Source: Microbacterium sp. UFMG61 | Lineage (GTDB): Bacteria; Actinomycetota; Actinomycetes; Actinomycetales; Microbacteriaceae | Direction of reading: 5' to 3' | Assembly: GCF_015354505.1 (NCBI RefSeq) | Contig: NZ_JACAFP010000003.1 | Span: forward strand, 1-48,184 | Length of the DNA stretch: 48,184 nucleotides | In this document: positions 48,135 through 48,184 of the stretch, piece by piece | Numbering within the stretch: position 1 is the stretch's first letter | How the letters are laid out: each line of letters opens with the position of its first letter | Notes under the pieces: generated by a model | Told to the model about the DNA's origin: nothing | The model's input: the letters and a program-made list of their open reading frames with translations, nothing else | The model's database searches: none | Translations under genes and position numbers: made by a program

Positions 48135-48154
48135 CTTCGACAGGCTCAGGGACC
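48135..48154. repeat. REP-like arm CTTCGACAGGCTCAGGGACC
   Basis: An exact match to the left arm of the palindrome in the methyltransferase gene (13425-13444), here in intergenic DNA near the window's right edge. The matching right arm is not found before the end. The region 48001-48184 holds the upstream sequence of the DUF2786 gene and no other gene that I can support. Confidence 0.85.
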
Positions 48155-48184
48155 CAGATGGGCGGGCTCGGGGACTCCCGGGGG

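Overview
The window is one continuous stretch of a high-GC actinobacterial chromosome, most likely Microbacterium or a close relative in Microbacteriaceae. The basis is codon use, many 4-nt ATGA/GTGA gene overlaps, a large set of leaderless promoters (TANNNT ending 6-7 nt before the start codon), and the interspersed sequence CTTCGACAGGCTCAGGGACC. I saw no rRNA, tRNA, CRISPR array, transposase or integrase.

Layout. 1-3 kb: a sigma factor, a small beta-rich protein and an S8 (subtilisin-like) peptidase, all on the minus strand. 3-13 kb: small membrane and effector-binding proteins, an MFS exporter divergent from an ArsR-like repressor, a FUSC-type membrane protein, a YtrA/GntR-ABC operon, a broken WXG100 gene, a TetR-ABC operon, and an RsmC/RlmG-like methyltransferase. 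14.2-21.7 kb: a six-gene plus-strand locus with a beta-helix surface protein, three exported proteins with SipW/TasA-type signal peptides, a SipW-like signal peptidase, and a membrane protein with an LAxTG sorting motif and a cysteine-pair tail. This is the most interesting region and looks like an actinobacterial analogue of the TasA/SipW fibre system. 22-25.4 kb: a glycine-betaine/proline ABC transporter (ATPase with CBS domains, permease, lipoprotein). 25.7-34.4 kb: a lipase-maturation-factor-like membrane protein, a PadR-DUF1048-DrrA/B-like operon, an SGNH hydrolase, a TagD-like nucleotidyltransferase, a CorA transporter, an SDR and an unknown membrane protein. 34.7-39.2 kb: a GH3 beta-glucosidase divergent from a sugar MFS transporter, then a TetR regulator; two matching operators lie between the divergent genes. 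39.2-43.9 kb: a DksA-like zinc-finger protein, then an overlapping operon of phosphonate/phosphite-type ABC transporter, CX5R phosphatase and TetR, preceded by PHO-box-like repeats. 44-48 kb: an MMPL exporter divergent from its probable TetR repressor, and a DUF2786 protein.

Regulatory logic is unusually readable. Several transporter or enzyme genes face a repressor across a short palindromic operator, or form an operon with one. Four families of small palindromic repeats are scattered through the window; two of them occur inside coding sequence without breaking the frame.
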